Below the pieces are notes generated by a model. It was not told the origin of the DNA. It worked only from the letters and a program-made list of their open reading frames with translations, and did no database searches. Made by a program: the position numbers and the translations under genes. This document shows positions 17,083-19,741 of a stretch of DNA of 19,741 bases, one piece after another. Each line of letters begins with the position of its first letter. Positions within the stretch are counted from its first letter, which is position 1. This DNA is from Cytophagales bacterium (GTDB taxonomy: Bacteria; Bacteroidota; Bacteroidia; Cytophagales; Amoebophilaceae): positions 1 through 19,741 of the forward strand of contig JAKSDE010000214.1 in NCBI GenBank assembly GCA_022360235.1, read 5' to 3'.

Positions 17083-18654
17083 CTAAACACCTAGTAAAAG
17101 TCTGGTAGGATCTTCAATCAGTTCTTTTACTCTATACAGAAAACTCACTGACTCCCTGCCATCAATAATGCGATGATCATAAGAGAGTGCTACATACATG
17201 ACAGGCTTAATGACGACCTGGCCACTAATCGCCACAGGGCGTTCTACAATATGATGTATCCCCAAAATGGCTGACTGGGGTATATTAATAATAGGAGTAG
17301 ATAGCATAGAGCCAAATATGCCACCATTGGTGATGGTAAAAGTGCCGCCTGTCATTTCCTCAATACTGAGTTTGTTTTCTCTAGCTTTTGTGGCTAGCCT
17401 TACTACTTCCTTTTCAATCTGTTCAAAGGTGAGACCTTCTGCATTTCTAATGACAGGTGCTACTAAACCATATGGCGTAGAGACGGCAATAGCAACATCA
17501 CAAAAATCATGGCAAACAATCTCATCGCCATCGATCCTAGCATTGACTGTGGGCCACGCTTGTAAAGCCATACATACTGCTTTAGTAAAAAATGACATGA
17601 AGCCCAGATTGACTTCGTATTTCTCTTTGAAGGCTTCTTTATATTTCTTTCTTAATGTCATTACAGGCTCCATGTTCACCTCATTGAAGGTAGTGAGCAT
17701 TGCTGTCTCGTTCTTAGCGGCTACGAGTCTTCTTGCTATGGTTTTACGTATCGCTGAGAGTTTTTCTCTACGCTGGTTTCTATGTGGTTGGCCTACGGCT
17801 TTGTCGGGTGTTGTCTTTTCTATTTCTTCTGAAGGCTTGGGAATTGACTTTTCTGCTTTCAAAGCATCACTTTTGGTAATTCTACCCCCTACTCCCGTGC
17901 CTTGCACACTTTGGGGATCAATGCCTCTTTCAAGGAGGATTTTGCTAGCGAGTGGCGAAGGACTCCCTTGAATATGACTTTGGTTAGACATGATTGATGG
18001 TTGGGTAGCTTCAGCGGTTGACTTCTCTTCACGTTGGGGAGTAGCAGCTTGTGGTGGTGCTCCCTCTGTTACTTCTATGGTACAGATAGTACCGCCTATT
18101 TCAACTGTATCACCCTCTTGGGCATTAATGTGTAAAATTCCTTGTGCTTCTGCATGGATTTCGAAAGTGGCTTTATCCGATTCTATTTCAGCAATGACTT
18201 CATCGAGCATTACTAAGTCTCCTTCTTTCTTATACCAAGAAGCGATAGTTCCTTCTGTGATAGATTCGCCTATAGCAGGTACCTTTATAGTAACTACTTC
18301 ATTTGTCTTTTGAGGTTTAGCAGTTTCTATACTTTTTTCTTCTTTGCCAACGCTTTTTTCATTTTGTGTTGGGGCAGGGGGAGTATCAGCAGTTTGTTGG
18401 GGTTGCTCATTTGCTTTAGCAGTTGTATCAATTTCACAAATTACAGCACCTATCTTGAGCGTATCGCCTTCCTTTGCTTTAGGATGGAGTACGCCTGCCG
18501 CTTCAGCGTTGAGCTCAAAAGTAGCCTTATCGGATTCTAGTTCACAAATTACCTCATCCATTTCTATGTAATCTCCTTGTTTTTTAAACCATTGGGCTAC
18601 GGTTACTTCTGTAATAGATTCTCCTACTGGAGGGACTTTCATGGTAGTACTCAT
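17083..18654 (-). CDS. sucB: 2-oxoglutarate dehydrogenase E2, with two lipoyl domains
   Basis: Dihydrolipoamide succinyltransferase, core of the 2-oxoglutarate dehydrogenase complex. The 523 residues comprise lipoyl domain 1 (about 3-77, lipoyl lysine K43 in ESDKATFE), a Gln/Thr/Pro-rich linker, lipoyl domain 2 (about 121-196, K161 in the same motif), a second linker, a peripheral-subunit-binding domain ([20 protein letters not shown], about 233-252, then [10 protein letters not shown]), and the acyltransferase domain (about 290-523) with the catalytic DHRIIDG (H494, D498). Both lipoyl domains begin with the PPVGES/PAIGES form typical of SucB rather than pyruvate E2. E. coli SucB has one lipoyl domain, so two is noteworthy. 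The gene follows the E1 gene after a 140-bp gap, which supports the SucB assignment. Confidence 0.92.
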   Translation of the reverse strand: MSTTMKVPPVGESITEVTVAQWFKKQGDYIEMDEVICELESDKATFELNAEAAGVLHPKAKEGDTLKIGAVICEIDTTAKANEQPQQTADTPPAPTQNEKSVGKEEKSIETAKPQKTNEVVTIKVPAIGESITEGTIASWYKKEGDLVMLDEVIAEIESDKATFEIHAEAQGILHINAQEGDTVEIGGTICTIEVTEGAPPQAATPQREEKSTAEATQPSIMSNQSHIQGSPSPLASKILLERGIDPQSVQGTGVGGRITKSDALKAEKSIPKPSEEIEKTTPDKAVGQPHRNQRREKLSAIRKTIARRLVAAKNETAMLTTFNEVNMEPVMTLRKKYKEAFKEKYEVNLGFMSFFTKAVCMALQAWPTVNARIDGDEIVCHDFCDVAIAVSTPYGLVAPVIRNAEGLTFEQIEKEVVRLATKARENKLSIEEMTGGTFTITNGGIFGSMLSTPIINIPQSAILGIHHIVERPVAISGQVVIKPVMYVALSYDHRIIDGRESVSFLYRVKELIEDPTRLLLGV

Positions 18655-18794
18655 CTTTTTTATAGCGTTTAGTAAGTAATAGTTAGTTCTTAATAAATTA
18701 TAGGTTGAGCAAATTAGCTACTATTGAATTAGAAAGCTTTTTATGCTATCCAATCCTTACAAATGTTAACCTCTATAGGTTGTGTATTTCAAAA

Positions 18795-19741
18795 CTATGC
18801 AAATGCTTTGTCAATAAGTTCTTGCTGTTCTTTTGTATGTACCTTTTGAAAGCCTGTAGCAGGAGAAGCCCCAGCTTTTCTAGCGATGGGTTCTAATTCT
18901 CCTTGTTTGAATCTATGCGATAGGAAAGACCATGCACCCATATTGATAGGCTCTTCCTGTATCCAAACATGTTTTGCTTTTTTATTATAGGTTTGTAATA
19001 GTTGCTGCAACTGTTTTTCGGGGAATGGATATAATTGCTCTAAGCGAACAATAGCGATGTCCTTTCTTTGGTCTTTCTGTTGTTTTTCTAACAACTCATA
19101 GTATAGCTTACCTGTGCAAAGGAGTATCTTCTTCGCCGTCTTTTTTGTGGCAAAATCATCGTCTAATACCTCTTTAAAGCCTCCTTTAGTAAAATCTTTG
19201 ATAGGCGAAAGCACCTTAGGATGTCTTAACAGTGATTTCGGCGACATAACTATCAATGGCTTTCTAAAAGGCCAGGCCAACTGTCTTCTTAATGCATGAA
19301 AAAAGTTAGCGGGGGTAGTAATGTTGACTACTTGCATATTATACGCTGCCGAGAGTTGTAAAAAACGTTCTAAACGAGCGCTTGAATGCTCAGGGCCTTG
19401 CCCTTCATAGCCATGCGGTAAAAGCAACACCAACCCGCTCATTCGCTGCCACTTGGTTTCTGAACAACTGATAAATTGATCGACAACGAGTTGAGCGCCA
19501 TTAGCAAAGTCGCCAAACTGTGCTTCCCAGATAGTAAGGGAATCAGGACTAGCCATGGCATAGCCAAACTCAAATCCTAAGGCTGCATTTTCAGAAAGTA
19601 ATGAATTGTAGATACTGAACTTTCCCTGCTTTTCGTCAATATGAGCAAGGTTATAATAAGGCTCGTTGGTCTCTGTATGATTAAGTATAGCATGTCTATG
19701 GGAAAAAGTACCTCGTTGTACATCTTGTCCTGCAAGCCGAA
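18795..19741 (-). CDS. sucA: 2-oxoglutarate dehydrogenase E1 (C-terminal part, cut by window end)
   Basis: Thiamine-diphosphate-dependent E1 that decarboxylates 2-oxoglutarate and succinylates the lipoyl arms of SucB. Only about the last 315 codons are present; the frame is open to the window edge, so an ATG at 19556 is internal and not the start. The visible part begins RLAGQDVQRGTFSHRHA, then LSENAALGFEFGYA, TIWEAQFGDFANGAQ and LLLPHGYEGQGPEHSSARLE, hallmarks of the SucA transketolase-like pyrimidine-binding domain, followed by the C-terminal domain (…HVWIQEEPINMGAWSFL…). These motifs separate it from pyruvate E1. The C-terminus looks complete, ending at the TAA at 18795. sucB lies 140 bp downstream. 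Confidence 0.95.
   Translation of the reverse strand, partial: RLAGQDVQRGTFSHRHAILNHTETNEPYYNLAHIDEKQGKFSIYNSLLSENAALGFEFGYAMASPDSLTIWEAQFGDFANGAQLVVDQFISCSETKWQRMSGLVLLLPHGYEGQGPEHSSARLERFLQLSAAYNMQVVNITTPANFFHALRRQLAWPFRKPLIVMSPKSLLRHPKVLSPIKDFTKGGFKEVLDDDFATKKTAKKILLCTGKLYYELLEKQQKDQRKDIAIVRLEQLYPFPEKQLQQLLQTYNKKAKHVWIQEEPINMGAWSFLSHRFKQGELEPIARKAGASPATGFQKVHTKEQQELIDKAFA

Noticed and set aside
17267..17971. 234-codon plus-strand frame
   Set aside because: It lies fully antisense to sucB, whose domains are unmistakable.

Overview
The window looks like a piece of a Bacteroidota chromosome from an AT-rich, host-associated lineage. The best guess is the Amoebophilaceae, near 'Candidatus Amoebophilus asiaticus' or Cardinium. 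This is an inference from three things: the gene repertoire, a signal-bearing ankyrin-repeat protein next to insertion-sequence debris, and possible Bacteroidota-type -7 boxes (TAnnTTTG) without obvious Shine-Dalgarno sequences. No rRNA is present, so the species cannot be fixed.

All housekeeping genes lie on the minus strand and read from high to low coordinates: sucA (cut by the window end) -> sucB (2-oxoglutarate dehydrogenase E1 and E2); gyrB -> dnaX (gyrase B, clamp-loader tau/gamma); a WbqC-like protein -> clpC (Clp unfoldase) -> hemH (ferrochelatase) -> polA (DNA polymerase I); then a GlmM-type phosphohexomutase -> iscS/nifS-like cysteine desulfurase, which overlap by 4 bp. The one plus-strand gene of size is a 481-residue exported ankyrin-repeat protein at 11202-12647, a probable host-interaction factor.

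The accessory signal sits in three places. Positions 1-414 hold a 54-codon gene remnant, a TA-flanked 143-bp MITE-like element and insertion-sequence end fragments. Positions 10543-11201 hold a heptamer array, an IS/MITE remnant with inverted ends, a second 123-bp MITE-like element and another IS end just before the ankyrin gene. Positions 16700-17082 hold a relic of the same heptamer element, a weak helix-turn-helix-like mini-ORF and a hairpin directly before gyrB.

The most unusual feature is a heptanucleotide tandem repeat (RGTTCYG on the plus strand). It occurs as 28 perfect units inside the 3' end of hemH, as 13 units upstream of the WbqC gene, and as a relic upstream of gyrB that shares a 51-bp flank with the 13-unit copy. 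A degenerate period-7 trace may follow iscS. Because 7 is not a multiple of 3 and the hemH array has no stop in any phase on the coding strand, it is translated as about nine heptapeptides added to ferrochelatase. Any change in unit number would switch the C-terminal tail and its stop position, just before the polA start.
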